Shown: piece by piece, positions 41,866 to 52,072 of the stretch | Layout: each line of letters begins with the position of its first letter | How positions within the stretch are numbered: the first letter of the stretch is position 1 | Assembly (NCBI GenBank): GCA_963281255.1 | Contig: OY725499.1 | Coordinates: 2,561,148-2,625,147, forward strand | Direction: 5' to 3' | Length of the DNA: 64,000 nucleotides | Source: Aphrocallistes beatrix | Taxonomy: Eukaryota; Porifera; Hexactinellida; Sceptrulophora; Aphrocallistidae | Position numbers and translations under genes: made by a program | Notes under the pieces: model-generated | The model's input: only the letters and a program-made list of their open reading frames with translations | Databases searched by the model: none | What the model was told of the DNA's origin: nothing

Positions 41866-43185
41866 CTAAGAGTTCATTAGCTCGTCCATAGATTTGATAT
41901 TCCAAATCTGGTTCGAGGGCTCGAACCTGAGATAGGCCGGCACTGTAGGATTAGGGATTGAGGGAAGATCCGGAGTTACAGGCTTATCTATAACCTCGGG
42001 AAGAAGGGTTTTGTTATCAAGAGAGGGTGGAGGTATAGGAAATGACTCATGAAGGGAGTGAACGGGGGGAGGAGTGTTATTGAAATTTGATGAATAATCA
42101 ACAACCTTCCCTTGCGGCCCACTGGGATTGGAGCGCGGCTCTTCATCCACAATAGGCGTATCCCCAAACGTGTCTGAACAGTAGTAACGTTTATCGAAGT
42201 CGCAGATAATGATTCCCATATCGATGATGTTGTAGCTGCTGTAGAGGTCATTGAGTTGAGAAGTGCCCACAGCCTTGAGTACCGTCTCTATCACTCTCCG
42301 GCTGCAGTCATTGAATAAGGATTGTTTCGAGTTGTCATTCTCTCGGTGGTCCTTTATTATCAACTCGCCCACTTTCTCCATAACAGGGCAGTATATCTTA
42401 AACATACAGTGCCGCTCAAACACCTTATAGAGGTCGTCATTGATGATAAACGCGTGTGTGACTTGGTTATGTTCGATGTTGACAGGTCCCCAGATGTCCG
42501 GATCAGAAATAATGGGAGGAGAGCTGGCCTTGCGGAGTATAGAGTTATCGTATCGCTCCTTAAGCTTGGCATTCCCGATACAACGCGTTGGCATGAACCG
42601 CTGCTGGTACTGGAAGAACTCGGACAGGTCATACTGGTTGAGTCCCAGCATGAGGAGACGCGTCTGCTCCTTCTCGTTCTCGTAGGAGTGCTCGTCGCAG
42701 GGAGAGATGCACTGAGCACGGCCTACGTCGTTCACACAGCAGAGACCCAATCGGTTCTTACCCAACTGGGCGCCCCAGAGGAATCCGCCCTGACACAGCA
42801 TGAGGGCGACGGAGCAGCTGGAGAGGCTGTGCTCCTCCTGGAAGCTGGCACTGCTGTCCTGCAGGGAGACGAGAAAGGTGGAGTCGATCCCCATGAACAT
42901 GTTGGAAATTTCCCTCTCCAAGAAATTCCTGTCTAGCCGCTCAGGCCAGGATATCTGCAGCAGGGAGGTCTTCAGACTCCTGGCCACGTAGTCCAGCGTG
43001 TACGGGTGAATGAAGGAACCGTCCGCTCGAATGTTGACGTACTCGCTCAGCAGACAGTAGAACGAGACGTTCTTGTGCACGAAGCATAGATGCTTGTTGT
43101 ACGGCGTGGTCTTCAGACGCTCCTGCAGGTACGGGGGGGTGTGGTAAGCCTGGCATGCGTTAGCTGGGTACATGAGACGAGCCAT
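41866..43185 (-). CDS. TAB1: TAB1-like PP2C pseudophosphatase
   Basis: Single frame of 439 codons. The central region resembles the PP2C fold of TAB1, the activator subunit of TAK1 kinase: 'SSCSVALMLCQGGFLWGAQL' (strand pair with the Gly/Ala), 'ENEKEQTRLLMLGLNQ' (TAB1: TENEDELFRLSQLGLD), 'TRCIGNAKLKERYDNS' (TAB1: TRRIGDYKVKYGYTD), 'PPIISDPDIWGPVNI' (TAB1: KPIIAEPEIHG) and 'FIINDDLYKVFE'. The Asp residues that bind metal in active PP2C enzymes are not evident, as in TAB1. The extreme C-terminus 'PAYLRFEPSNQIWNIKSM' parallels TAB1's TAK1-binding helix (Y-V-D-F-x-x-F...W). Weak N-terminal similarity. Acceptor-like TTAATAG 12 nt before the ATG. No introns. Confidence 0.75.
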   Translation of the reverse strand: MARLMYPANACQAYHTPPYLQERLKTTPYNKHLCFVHKNVSFYCLLSEYVNIRADGSFIHPYTLDYVARSLKTSLLQISWPERLDRNFLEREISNMFMGIDSTFLVSLQDSSASFQEEHSLSSCSVALMLCQGGFLWGAQLGKNRLGLCCVNDVGRAQCISPCDEHSYENEKEQTRLLMLGLNQYDLSEFFQYQQRFMPTRCIGNAKLKERYDNSILRKASSPPIISDPDIWGPVNIEHNQVTHAFIINDDLYKVFERHCMFKIYCPVMEKVGELIIKDHRENDNSKQSLFNDCSRRVIETVLKAVGTSQLNDLYSSYNIIDMGIIICDFDKRYYCSDTFGDTPIVDEEPRSNPSGPQGKVVDYSSNFNNTPPPVHSLHESFPIPPPSLDNKTLLPEVIDKPVTPDLPSIPNPTVPAYLRFEPSNQIWNIKSMDELMNS

Positions 43186-43246
43186 TCTAACTCGTCTCTA
43201 TTAATAATTTACTGGATTATAAATAATTTAATAAATTACGGTTAAA

Positions 43247-43480
43247 TCACGGTGTAGAGGTCAAAATTGAAAAATTGTTGAAAACCCCGCTTTCGGATGG
43301 GAATGAGGTTGAAATTTGTAGTTTTTCATCAAAAACTCCATCAAGCACCCTTTGGAGGCTTTTTTTAACCTCTATTATCATTCTAGGGATGTCTGTTCTT
43401 CGGCAAATTTCTATCGGAGATGTTATTCCAGAGTCAAAAAGGGTTTTAATAATATCCTTACGATCCTTTTGAGTCATTTT
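43247..43480 (-). pseudogene. Transposase-type HTH relic
   Basis: 'MTQKDRKDIIKTLFDSGITS' followed by 'PIEICRRTDIPRMIIEVKKSL' is the homeodomain-like helix-turn-helix found at the N-terminus of Tc1/IS630-type transposases (K-R-x-x-I-x-x-L-x-x-G...x-x-I-A). Nothing catalytic follows. It lies 60 bp upstream of the TAB1-like ATG and could also be a short host gene. Confidence 0.4.
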
Positions 43481-43743
43481 AGTTACTAATTCATTGAAAG
43501 AACTAAGAATTGTTAATTTTAAAACGAAATATAAGATAAAAATAGGCTGTAGAAAGAACATCGAAAAAACGGTAACTGCCTCTCTCTATTTTGGATGCAA
43601 ATTCGAAAATATGGATAATTTAGAGGTAATTTGCAGGTTAGTGCGAGAGCATGAAGTAAAATAACTTCCTAAACTATTTATGGGTGAACTGTAACACTGT
43701 TAAAGAAATACATAAAGAAATGATCTATTTCCTATGTAGTACC

Positions 43744-44398
43744 AATCCTTACTATTAATTAATAATTATCCTTTGAAAGCACTTGGGATTCTTCTATTTA
43801 TAGTAGTAACCCCAAACTTATGGCTTCCCCATGGCTTCCCCATTGAAAATGGCTTAAACCGGAAATGACGCAACACATTCCTGTGGCAAGCGTGGGTTAA
43901 AACTCGATTAATGTGTATATAGTATATATATGTATCTGTAACGAATTGATTGAAGAAACTGCCAGGCACAGAAAGCTGATTTTTGGCATGTGGGGGTATT
44001 TTGGCTATGGCTCCACTAAGTTCTGAGTTCAGAGCAAAATGTCGACTCATCATGGAATTATGACGTCATTGTCACATTTTAAAAAGTTAAGCAATAAAGT
44101 TATTCGAGCATAACTCAGCCATTATAGGTGATAGAAGGCTGAGATTTTAATAGAATCTGTATACTAACATACCTCACATATGATGCAACTATTATCAAAA
44201 AATGAGGACTCATCACTTTGTTATGATGTTATCATTACTCATCAAAATTTAAAAAATTGACAAATTTGCTGATTTTTCGAGTGATATTGATTATAACAGT
44301 AAGACAGACATATTTAGAGATGTTATCTCCCTTGTAATTAATCACTGTGACCCCAGGCGCCCACAGGGCGCCTCTGGCAGACACAAATTGTCCACCAG
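43744..44398. repeat. REP-A copy joined to a Helitron Rep fragment
   Basis: The left terminus is damaged (CCTTACTATTAATTAATAATTATCC). The body is complete with AAACTCGATTAATGTG, a (TA) tract and a CRE at 44,061-44,068. It ends with CCCACAGGGCGCCTCTGGCAGACACAAATT and then passes directly into the palindrome carrying a Helitron Rep fragment, linking REP-A to Helitron-type elements. Confidence 0.7.
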
Positions 44399-47003
44399 CA
44401 TCAGCTCTGATGGTCACCCTAACATCCACCCCCCTTGTCTCTCATCATAGCGACACCTTGTCTGAAGTGAGAGACGTATGGGTTTACTTCATGCAGCAAG
44501 TTCTGCAGTTGTCGCAGCTCGGGGAGACAGTCTGGTATATCACATTCATTTTAAGCCGCTCAGCTTTCTCTTGAGAGCTCTGTTCCGCGTAATATTGCGC
44601 TTGGTAATCCATTTGGCGCTTGAGACGGATTTCTCTTGCCACAGAAGTGTCATTCAAACGTGCGAATTTCTTCCTCTGGGCATCACTATCGAACTGCTTT
44701 TTCGCAAAGACGACCACGTTTATTTAGCCTAGACATAATAATCAGGATTCCCCCCAGGATTTTTCGAAGGGGTATCGGCAGTGGCTCCAGAATTCGTTTA
44801 TTTTATTAAACTATTGGAATAAAAATGAACAAATAATTGACCCTATGAGTACGAAAATATTATATTCGAACTCGTTGGTCTCTACCATATTTTTGAGATT
44901 TGTTTACTTTATGTATCTAATGAAATAAAAGTAACAAAAATTTACCATATTTACTCGAAAATACGATATTCGAAATCTGCACCCCTAAAAACCCCATGTC
45001 CCCCGTTGAAAGCAAGTTTCTAGCATATTTTTGAGATTTGTTTACTTTATGTATCTTATGTAAACAAAAGTAAACAAATAATTTATCACAAGCGCGCTTC
45101 GCTTGCTTGCGCTGCGCGGCTTACGGACACTACGTGTCCGCAGAGTCGCCCTGCGGGCACCTGGAGTTACTCAATCTAAAATATGTTTGGAATTTCTTTC
45201 CTTTATATATATATTGTAAACAAAGGTCAACGAATAATTTTTTATATGGATCTGAAAATATGATATTCGAAATCTACACCCCTGAAAACACCATGTCAAC
45301 CGTTGAAAGCTAGTTTCTAACCTATTTTTGTAATTTGTTTACTTTATGTATCCATTGTAAACAAAAGTAAACAAATAATTTATCATATCGATCTGAAAAT
45401 ATGATATTCGAAATCTACACCCCTGAAACCCCCATGTCGACCATTGGAAGCTAGTCTCTAGCCTATTTTGTAATTTGTTCACTTTATGAATATATTGTAA
45501 ACAAAAGATTTATCATATCGATCTGAAAATATGATATTCGAAATCTACAGCCCTGAAAACCCCATGTTACCCGTTGGAAGCAAGTTTCTAGCATATTTTC
45601 GAGATTTGTATACTTTATGTATCTAATGAAACAAAAGTAAACAAATAATTTATCATATTTACACGAAAATACGATATTCGAAATCTACACCCCTGAAAAT
45701 CCGATGTTACCCGTTGGAAGCTAGTTTCTAGCATATTTTTCAAAATTCATCAAATGGTGTGAAAATATGTATATAAAGGTGTGAAAATATGCACATAATT
45801 TTTTATATTGCTATACGCTATAATACAATTAAGATATCAAACATCAGTTGTGGCTTTGAAGTATTATTAAAACGCGACATGTCGCAAATCAAAACGAGAC
45901 ATGTCGCAAATCAAAACGCGACATGTCGCAAATTAAAACGCGACATGTCGCGTTTTAATAATACTTCAAAGCCACAACTGATGTTTGATATCTTAATTGT
46001 ATTATAGCGTATAGCAATATAAAAAATTATGTGCATATTTTCACACCTTTATATACATATTTTCACACCATTTGATGAATTTTGAAAAATATGCTAGAGA
46101 CAACCTTCCAACGGGTAACATGGGGTTTTCGGGGTGTAGATTTCGAATATCATATTTTCAGGTCTATATGATAAATTATTTGTTTACTTTTGTTTACATG
46201 AGATACATAAAGTAAACAAATCTCAAAAATATGCTAGAAACTTGCTTCCAACGATTGACATGGGGTTTTCAGTGGTGTAGATTTCGAATATCGTATTTTC
46301 GTGTAAATATGATAAATTATTTGTTTACTTTTGTTTCATTAGATACATAAAGTAAACAAATCTCAAAAATATGCTAGAAACTTGCTTTCAACGGGGGACA
46401 TGGGGTTTTTAGGGGTGCAGATTTCGAATATCGTATTTTCGAGTAAATATGGTAAATTTTTGTTACTTTTATTTCATTAGATACATAAAGTAAACAAATC
46501 TCAAAAATATGGTAGAGACCAACGAGTTCGAATATAATATTTTCGTACTCATAGGGTCAATTATTTGTTCATTTTTATTCCAATAGTTTAATAAAATAAA
46601 CGAATTCTGGAGCCACTGCCGATACCCCTTCGAAAAATCCTGGGGGAATCCTGATTATTATGTCTAGGCTAAATAAACGTGGTCGTCTTTGCGAAAAAGC
46701 AGTTCGATAGTGATGCCCAGAGGAAGAAATTTGCACGTTTGAATGACACTTCTGTGGCAAGAGAAATCCGTCTCAAGCGCCAAATGGATTACTAAGCGGC
46801 AATATTACGCGGAACAGAGCTCTCAAGAGAAAGCTGAGCGGCTTAAAGTGAATGTGATATACCAGACTGTCTCCCCGAGCTGCGACAACTGCAGAACTTG
46901 CTGCATGAAGTAAACCCATACGTCTCTCACTTCAGACAAGGTGTCGCTATGATGAGAGACAAGGGGGGGGTGGATGTTAGGGTGACCATCAGAGCTGATG
47001 GTG
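44399..47003. repeat. 2.6-kb imperfect palindrome with Helitron Rep fragments and ~139-bp tandem repeats
   Basis: Sequence from 44,399 is mirrored in inverted orientation ending near 47,003, with the centre near 45,912. The outer arms carry a Rep-like coding fragment on both sides (44,717-44,484 minus; about 46,690-47,050 plus). The middle arms carry a tandem repeat of about 139 bp (TTTGTTTACTTTATGTATC...CGATATTCGAAATCTACACCCCT), five to six units left and three to four right. The inner arms (about 45,783-45,885 and 45,940-46,045) are nearly identical and surround four copies of GCGACATGTCGC. A REP-A end (about 45,088-45,170) is inserted in the left arm only. Confidence 0.85.
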
Positions 47004-47058
47004 CACCAGATCCGAGACGCTACAACGCTCCAACTGCTCCTGAAATAGCAGTCATAAT
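46660..47058 (+). pseudogene. Helitron Rep (Helitron_like_N) fragment
   Basis: Plus-strand pieces read 'KKFARLNDTSVAREIRLKRQ' in a neighbouring frame (right arm has 'KKQFDSDAQRKKFARL' as in the left arm) and then 'LHEVNPYVSHFRQGVAMM' with 'RVTIRADGAPDPRRYNAPTA', the conserved NPY and RRYN-PT segments that precede the Rep catalytic domain of Helitrons. A MITE at 47,059 ends the homology. The mirror copy is at 44,717-44,399. Confidence 0.7.
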
Positions 47059-47184
47059 CAGTGGCGTAGCTAGGGGGCCAGCCGGGGCCAGGCCCCGGTT
47101 AGCGCAGCCGAGACCCCGCTTGTCGCACTTAGGGAGGGGCCTACCCTCTCAGTATTTCAATCCTGGGGGGCCGGGGCCCTACTG
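47059..47184. mobile_element. Short MITE with CAGTGGCGTAGCTAGG end
   Basis: CAGTGGCGTAGCTAGGGGGCC on the left and GGGGGGCCGGGGCCCTACTG on the right form a GC-rich imperfect inverted repeat. No matching target duplication was found. It cuts the Helitron Rep fragment. Confidence 0.55.
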
Positions 47185-47304
47185 AAATAGTTAGAACAAG
47201 AAGGACGTGCAAACCTATTTTTTTCTAATGGATACCGCTACTTTACTGGTCTATTATTGTTCTAAATAATTGTCGAATACTACTTGCCAAAATGTGGAAT
47301 TCAT

Positions 47305-47428
47305 GGTCTAAGAAATTACACAATATGGGAATTATGGTCTAAGAAATCACACAATATGGGAATTATGGTCTAAGAAATCACACAATATGGGAATTATGGT
47401 CTAAGAAATTACACAATATGGGAATTAT
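47305..47428. repeat. 31-bp minisatellite, four copies
   Basis: The unit GGTCTAAGAAATTACACAAT + ATGGGAATTAT is repeated four times head to tail with one T/C variant position. No spacers, so not a CRISPR-like array. Confidence 0.9.
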
Positions 47429-47826
47429 AATTGATGTAAGCGTTTTTACTACATCATAGTTGGATTTTAAAAGGTATAAAATATGGTGTGTTTTTTGCTA
47501 ATTCAATTCCATCACAACTTATATTCGTCAATAATCAAATCACCTAAATAGCCAAGAGAATTACCTTTACTAGTTTATGGAGTACAGAGCCTCTACCCAA
47601 GGATAATGAGAATAAGGAAAGCTCGAGCACACTAGAGAGAGAAATTCAGTTGACTGAGTCCCAACTACGAGTTGACCAAGCTGAAATGACCTCATCCAGT
47701 GATGACGAATGTGTGAACATTCAAGCACAGTTACAAGATTCAACAACATCGAGTAGTGCAGAGCAGAGGTTGGAGAGTGGCATTATCCCCACAATTACAA
47801 CTGAAGATTGTCTGCAATGTCATTAA

Positions 47827-48290
47827 TTGATGCAACTATTGAAATCAGAGAAACAGTGGAAAGAAATTTGGAATGAAGCTCTGATGTTTGCAGATGATCA
47901 CGATATCGAAATTAGCAGGTTACCACGAAAAAGAAGGCACAAATTACCAGCTAAACTGTGTGATGCTGCATTAGTCACTACCACTGTTGGACATCGAGAA
48001 GAGCTTAAACTGAGGATCAATACTGCGTTACAATCTATTATCGTGTACTTGATTGCATGATAGATGAACTGAACAAGCGTTTTAATAATGCATCAAAGTT
48101 GTGCATGAAAGGAATTTCAGCTTGCTCACCCAAGTCTAGGGATTTTCTTGACTTTACCACGATCAAGCCTATGCTTGTAAATTACAAAATTTCAGAGGCA
48201 GATGTGCAAATTGAGTTGATGCAGGCAAAAAAGGTTAGAAATGAACACATGGAAGATATTCATGATGTTATTGAGCCGGTGGGCCCTGAC
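47827..48290 (+). pseudogene. hAT transposase fragment (ZMYM1/TTF-type)
   Basis: Two consecutive frames (47,827-48,057 and 48,057-48,290) contain 'ISRLPRKRRHKLPAKL' and 'YLIACMIDELNKRFNN' with 'GISACSPKSRDFLDFTTIKP' in register. This order (R-x-P-R-x-R-x-x-P...L-x-x-R-F...A-C-x-P) is found in the C-terminal third of ZMYM1/TTF-type hAT proteins. The upstream catalytic part and the dimerisation tail are absent. Confidence 0.55.
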
Positions 48291-48530
48291 AAGACCCTAG
48301 CTATGCCCATGGGCGTATCTGCAGTACCTGTGAATATGATATTCAGTGCAATGTGGGACCATTCTGGCAGTTTAAAACGTGTCCCATATTTTAGTCAAAA
48401 CCCGGAATATCCAGCCGCTGTCCCGTCCCGTCCCGGATTTTAGTAACAACCCATAAGGGCATCTCCCTATAGGAGCTGCACTAAAAACTGATAAAATAGG
48501 ATTGGAGAATCACTTACGAACTTATTCTGG
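48291..48530. repeat. Short repeats: GTCCC stretch and a recurrent GAGCTGCACTAAAAA end
   Basis: TCCCGTCCCGTCCCGGATTT at about 48,420. CCATAAGGGCATCTCCCTAT + AGGAGCTGCACTAAAAA at 48,448-48,487 also occurs at 1498-1536 and, shortened, at 34,829-34,855. Probably the terminus of an undefined dispersed element. Confidence 0.5.
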
Positions 48531-49268
48531 AAGAAATTAAATCACTCTCCCCACCTACTCTAAACGAAATACTTCATCAGCATTTGAAAGTATCTAAAGT
48601 GTGTGCTAGGTGGATCCCACATCGCTTGACTGAGGACCAAAAAGACCGGCGTGTCTCATGGTGCAAGTTCATGATCCAGAAATTTGACAATGGAAAATCG
48701 AAATTACTGGATCATGTTGTTACTGGGGATGAAACATGGATCTACCAATATGATCCTGAGAGTAAAAAGCAGTCATCGGTCTGGAGATTTCCCGGGGAGC
48801 ATAATCCAACCAAAGTGAAACGGCAGAAAAGCTCCGGAAAGCAGATGATTACAACTTTTTTCGCTAAATGGGGGCATGTGACCACAATTCCATTAGTTGA
48901 AAGGAAAACTGTCAACTCAGAATGGTATTCTGAAGTTTGCGTACCAAAGGTTTCTCAGGAATGGCACTGCAAGTTTAAAAAACGTGTCCGAAGACAAATC
49001 CTATGGCATCATGATAATGCAAGCGCACACACTGCTGCTAGAACACTGGACACACTTGCAGAAAATGATATACAACTCCTCACACACCCTCCGTATTCTC
49101 CTGATCTTGCGCCGTGTGACTTTTCCTCTTCCCGAGAATGAAAAATGAGGTACGTGGAGTTACTTTCGATAGTCCAGAGAGTGCTGTGGAGGCATACAGG
49201 GGGGTGCTTAGAGGTCCTAAAACCGGAAGACTGGGCCTCTTGCTTTGAAAAGTGGTTTGAAAGAATGT
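48515..49268 (+). pseudogene. Mariner transposase, 5' truncated
   Basis: From 48,584 the frame reads 'VCARWIPHRLTEDQKDRR' (the W-V/I-P-H-x-L linker), 'VTGDETWIYQYDPESKKQ' (first catalytic Asp), 'ILWHHDNASAHTAARTL' (second Asp) and 'HPPYSPDLAPCDF' (third, DD34D). A frameshift near 49,130 puts the C-terminus out of frame. The HTH half is missing. Its right inverted repeat is at 49,368-49,398. Confidence 0.85.
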
Positions 49269-49367
49269 AATAAGTGTATTTTTTACAATGGTGTTTATTT
49301 TGAACAATTATAATCCAATATTACATATTTCAATCAATTTCGTTTAGATTCAAACGATTATTCTAGT

Positions 49368-49398
49368 CGACTCGCAAAACTTTCCTAGTGACCCTCGT
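49368..49398. mobile_element. Right inverted repeat of a mariner
   Basis: ACTCGCAAAACTTTCCTAGT + GACCCTCGTA is the inverse of the TACGAGGGTCAGTCCAAAAG-type end seen intact at 54,131, so both belong to the same mariner subfamily. A REP-A terminus (TTAATCGAGTTTTAATAGTA) follows at 49,407-49,431. Confidence 0.75.
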
Positions 49399-49431
49399 AT
49401 ATACACATTAATCGAGTTTTAATAGTAAGGA

Positions 49432-49928
49432 TATCGCATCAATGTACTATGGATTTTGCTAACTCATTTCCGATTAAGTCATTTTATAGCACAAACAAAT
49501 TTTATAGCACAAATACATTCGAATTAGTCACAGTTGAATTTTTCTAATCAATCATTCATTCCTAACTTTTTGTAATTATCTATCAGTGACACCTCATGCC
49601 ACATTACGCCCATTTTAACCACTATACATGATGGCAATAAATTACCCATGGTGGCTCAGGCTGATAAGATTGTTCATTGAGTTGAGTAATTTATTTGAAA
49701 TGTTCAACTATGATTAATTCGATTGTACTAGATTTCAAATCTGAAATCAGCCGCGGAATGTTCCGAGATAAGGAAAACACCAAGTTTGATAGAATTCTAA
49801 TTTGAGAAATGACAATACTAATTATGTTAGTAGAGTCAATATATACAAGAACATAAACAAGCCTACAGTGTTACTAGAGCATATTTCTATTTGAGGTGAA
49901 TATGACTTGATACTGTCCAGGTAACCTA
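49432..49928. other. Diverged Tc1-like MITE sequence, no gene
   Basis: Contains TTCGAATTAGTCACAG...TTTTTCTAATCAATCATTCATTCC and CTATACATGATGGCAAT, resembling arms and centre of the foldback MITE at 16.5-17.8 kb. Boundaries were not resolved. Confidence 0.4.
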
Positions 49929-50520
49929 CAGGGTGTCCCAAAAGTTCTGCAACAAATGTTGCTGATGCATTAATACATAGATAAATAGATCGAATATCCG
50001 ATACCTATTTTTAATCAAAAAATAGGGAGGATTATCTTAATTATTTTGCATTCCCAATGGCCTGCTTTTCTCAATTTATTTGCAATGCTGGATCATATAT
50101 ATCGTTGTCTAGTAAAGAATATTTTTTATCTCAATAAAAAAACTCATATCCATGGTACATTTGACGTCTATACTTAAAATACTCGCGTTCTTATAGAAGA
50201 TTTCCGTTACATAAATCAAAAGTAATAAAGTTATTTTAGTATTGTGAATCAATTACAGAATAAAGAAGTGATTAATGTAATATTTCAACAGAAAAATAGT
50301 GATCTTCAAACTTTACATTTTTGAGCTCCAAATTTTGGAGTAATTGGTATGTAATTATTCATAATTTTATAAGAAATGTTTTTTGCGTAATGGGTTGAGC
50401 TCATTTCTATGCTAGAAGGGTGTTAGATTTCATTTATGGAGGCTAATTTGGAATACAATCAAGTGATCTTAGTCAAATTAACAAAGTAAAATTAGTTGTT
50501 GCAGAACTTTTGGGACACCC
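49929..50520. mobile_element. Mariner-type MITE with CAGGGTGTCCCAAAAGTTCT ends
   Basis: CAGGGTGTCCCAAAAGTTCTGCAAC on the left (shown here in part) and GTTGCAGAACTTTTGGGACA + CCC on the right, each next to TA. About 590 bp, non-coding AT-rich interior. Confidence 0.8.
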
Positions 50521-50695
50521 TATAGTTATCTGACATATCCAATATCCACTCATTGGGTATGCATAATATCACAGATTAAACAAATTCCATACGCTGTATA
50601 AATGTAAAAGAAAGAGAGCTTAGAATGTTTATTGTGTAAAAACAGTTTAACCTCGCGCAATATTTTATACTTGGACGGAAATATATTATGATGCA

Positions 50696-51697
50696 ATGAG
50701 TTCGTACGAATCTGGATTCGTCCGTCTTCTATTCTGTGATGGATCAGGTGGTAGGAAATGCAGGGTGGTTCCAAAGGAGAGTTTAAATATAACAACCAGG
50801 ATTGGCATAATACAAATAATAATGGCAGTCCCAATATTTGAAGATTTGGTGATACCAGATTGTGCACTTGATCAGACGAAAGAAGTTCGACTTATTCCTG
50901 ACCTAGATACACTCATTAAGATACCTTGGGACTCTACTAATTACTTTTCATTAGTAAATCTGCATAATCATGATGGAACACCTTGGCATCTCTGTCCAAG
51001 GAGCATTCTCAAAAAGACAATTGATGCATTCAAAAATGCATTCCAGTTAGAACTTGATGTCGGGTTTGAAATAGAATTCCAGTTATTCAACCAGGATGAT
51101 ATACCTTATGATAATTTTAACTATTGTTCCTCAACTGCATTCGACCAGGCTTCACCGATCCTAGGAGAGATTTTAAAGGCGCTGTACGAGATGGGCATTC
51201 GCATTACTCAGGTCCACAAAGAATGTGCACCTGCTCAGTACGAATTCGCTCTTCAGTATGGAGGGGTCCTGGACATGTGTGACAAATTGCTCCTTGCTAG
51301 AGAAGCGATTACTGCTATTTCATTTCGACATAAACTGAAAGCGAGTTTTATCCCCAAATGGTCTTCTTCTGCGGCAGGGAATGGCAATCATGTGCATATT
51401 AGTTTTAGAAAGACTGGAACAAAAGAAAATTGTTTTCCAGATCGAAAAGAAAAATATGGAGTCTCGATGATAGGTCAACATTTCATGGCTGGGATTCTTA
51501 AAAATCTCGCTGCACTTGCTTGTTTTACAGTACCTTCTCCAAACAGTTTTAAAAGGATCATTCCCGGTGGATTTAGTGGTGCGTTTGTTTGTTGGGGTCA
51601 AGACAACAGAGAGGCGCCGATCAGATTAACTTCAACCGGTGCTGAGGGGATGCTCAACATGCTACAACAATTTTTAATGCGGTGCTTCCTAGTTTGA
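50696..51697 (+). CDS. Type-I glutamine-synthetase-like protein (FluG/lengsin type), C-terminally short
   Basis: Single frame of 333 codons. N-terminal beta-grasp: 'GFVRLLFCDGSGGRKCRVV'. Linker 'KEVRLIPDLDTLIKIPW' and 'HDGTPWHLCPRSIL' as in bacterial GSI and FluG-type proteins. Catalytic barrel: 'VGFEIEFQLF' (metal-binding Glu pair), 'ECAPAQYEF', 'GNGNHVHISF' (ATP/ammonia site) and 'PNSFKRIIPGGFSGAFVCWG' with 'REAPIR'. The frame stops about 100 residues early: the C-terminal block (E-x-R...N-P-Y-L) is absent, with a GT-containing donor-like spot near 51,639. Thus either an intron follows or the gene is truncated. The function may be non-catalytic as in lengsin. Not the eukaryotic GSII type. 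Confidence 0.75.
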   Translation: MSSYESGFVRLLFCDGSGGRKCRVVPKESLNITTRIGIIQIIMAVPIFEDLVIPDCALDQTKEVRLIPDLDTLIKIPWDSTNYFSLVNLHNHDGTPWHLCPRSILKKTIDAFKNAFQLELDVGFEIEFQLFNQDDIPYDNFNYCSSTAFDQASPILGEILKALYEMGIRITQVHKECAPAQYEFALQYGGVLDMCDKLLLAREAITAISFRHKLKASFIPKWSSSAAGNGNHVHISFRKTGTKENCFPDRKEKYGVSMIGQHFMAGILKNLAALACFTVPSPNSFKRIIPGGFSGAFVCWGQDNREAPIRLTSTGAEGMLNMLQQFLMRCFLV

Positions 51698-52072
51698 ATG
51701 AATTGTTCTCTAAGGATACCTATTTTAACATTGTTTATGGGGTAATGCAATATAATGTTATGCCTTAAAATTAAATCCGTAGATCTAGGAGCAAGGAATA
51801 ATAAGTGAGGACTTGACGGTATTTAGAGGATAAATCTAACGATTTGGGAAATTTAAAATATTTGTCTTGTTCTTCATCCATTGTACATTAGATGTGGGCC
51901 TTATATAAGAAAGGCTGCGACAATACGAATAGTAAGCGGTAATAGATTGAGAGAGTAAACTCAATAAAATATGTGTGTACCACTACGAAACCTCATCTAT
52001 TTAGCTATACAAAATATCAATATTTATATCACCTCACATGTCCGTAAGTTTGAATTTTAAAATTTATCTGTA
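51698..52072. other. Convergent intergenic spacer
   Basis: Separates the glutamine-synthetase-like gene (plus) from the DUSP-UBL gene (minus). The missing GS C-terminus was not recognised here in any frame. Confidence 0.45.

Noticed and set aside
42322..42991. Long antisense frames (up to 204 codons) opposite the TAB1-like gene
   Set aside because: Shadow frames of a well-supported coding region on the other strand, with no family resemblance of their own.
28642..43185. Processed retrogenes as explanation for all intronless genes
   Set aside because: Seven neighbouring genes on one strand with no poly-A tails or target duplications; lineage-wide intron loss with outrons fits better, though single retrocopies cannot be excluded.
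47305..47428. Regularly spaced repeats that might suggest a CRISPR array
   Set aside because: Head-to-tail 31-bp units with no spacers, in a eukaryotic sequence; it is a minisatellite.
50691..50699. ATG at 50,691 as start of the glutamine-synthetase-like gene
   Set aside because: It reads ATG CAA TGA; the ATG at 50,696 opens the long frame.
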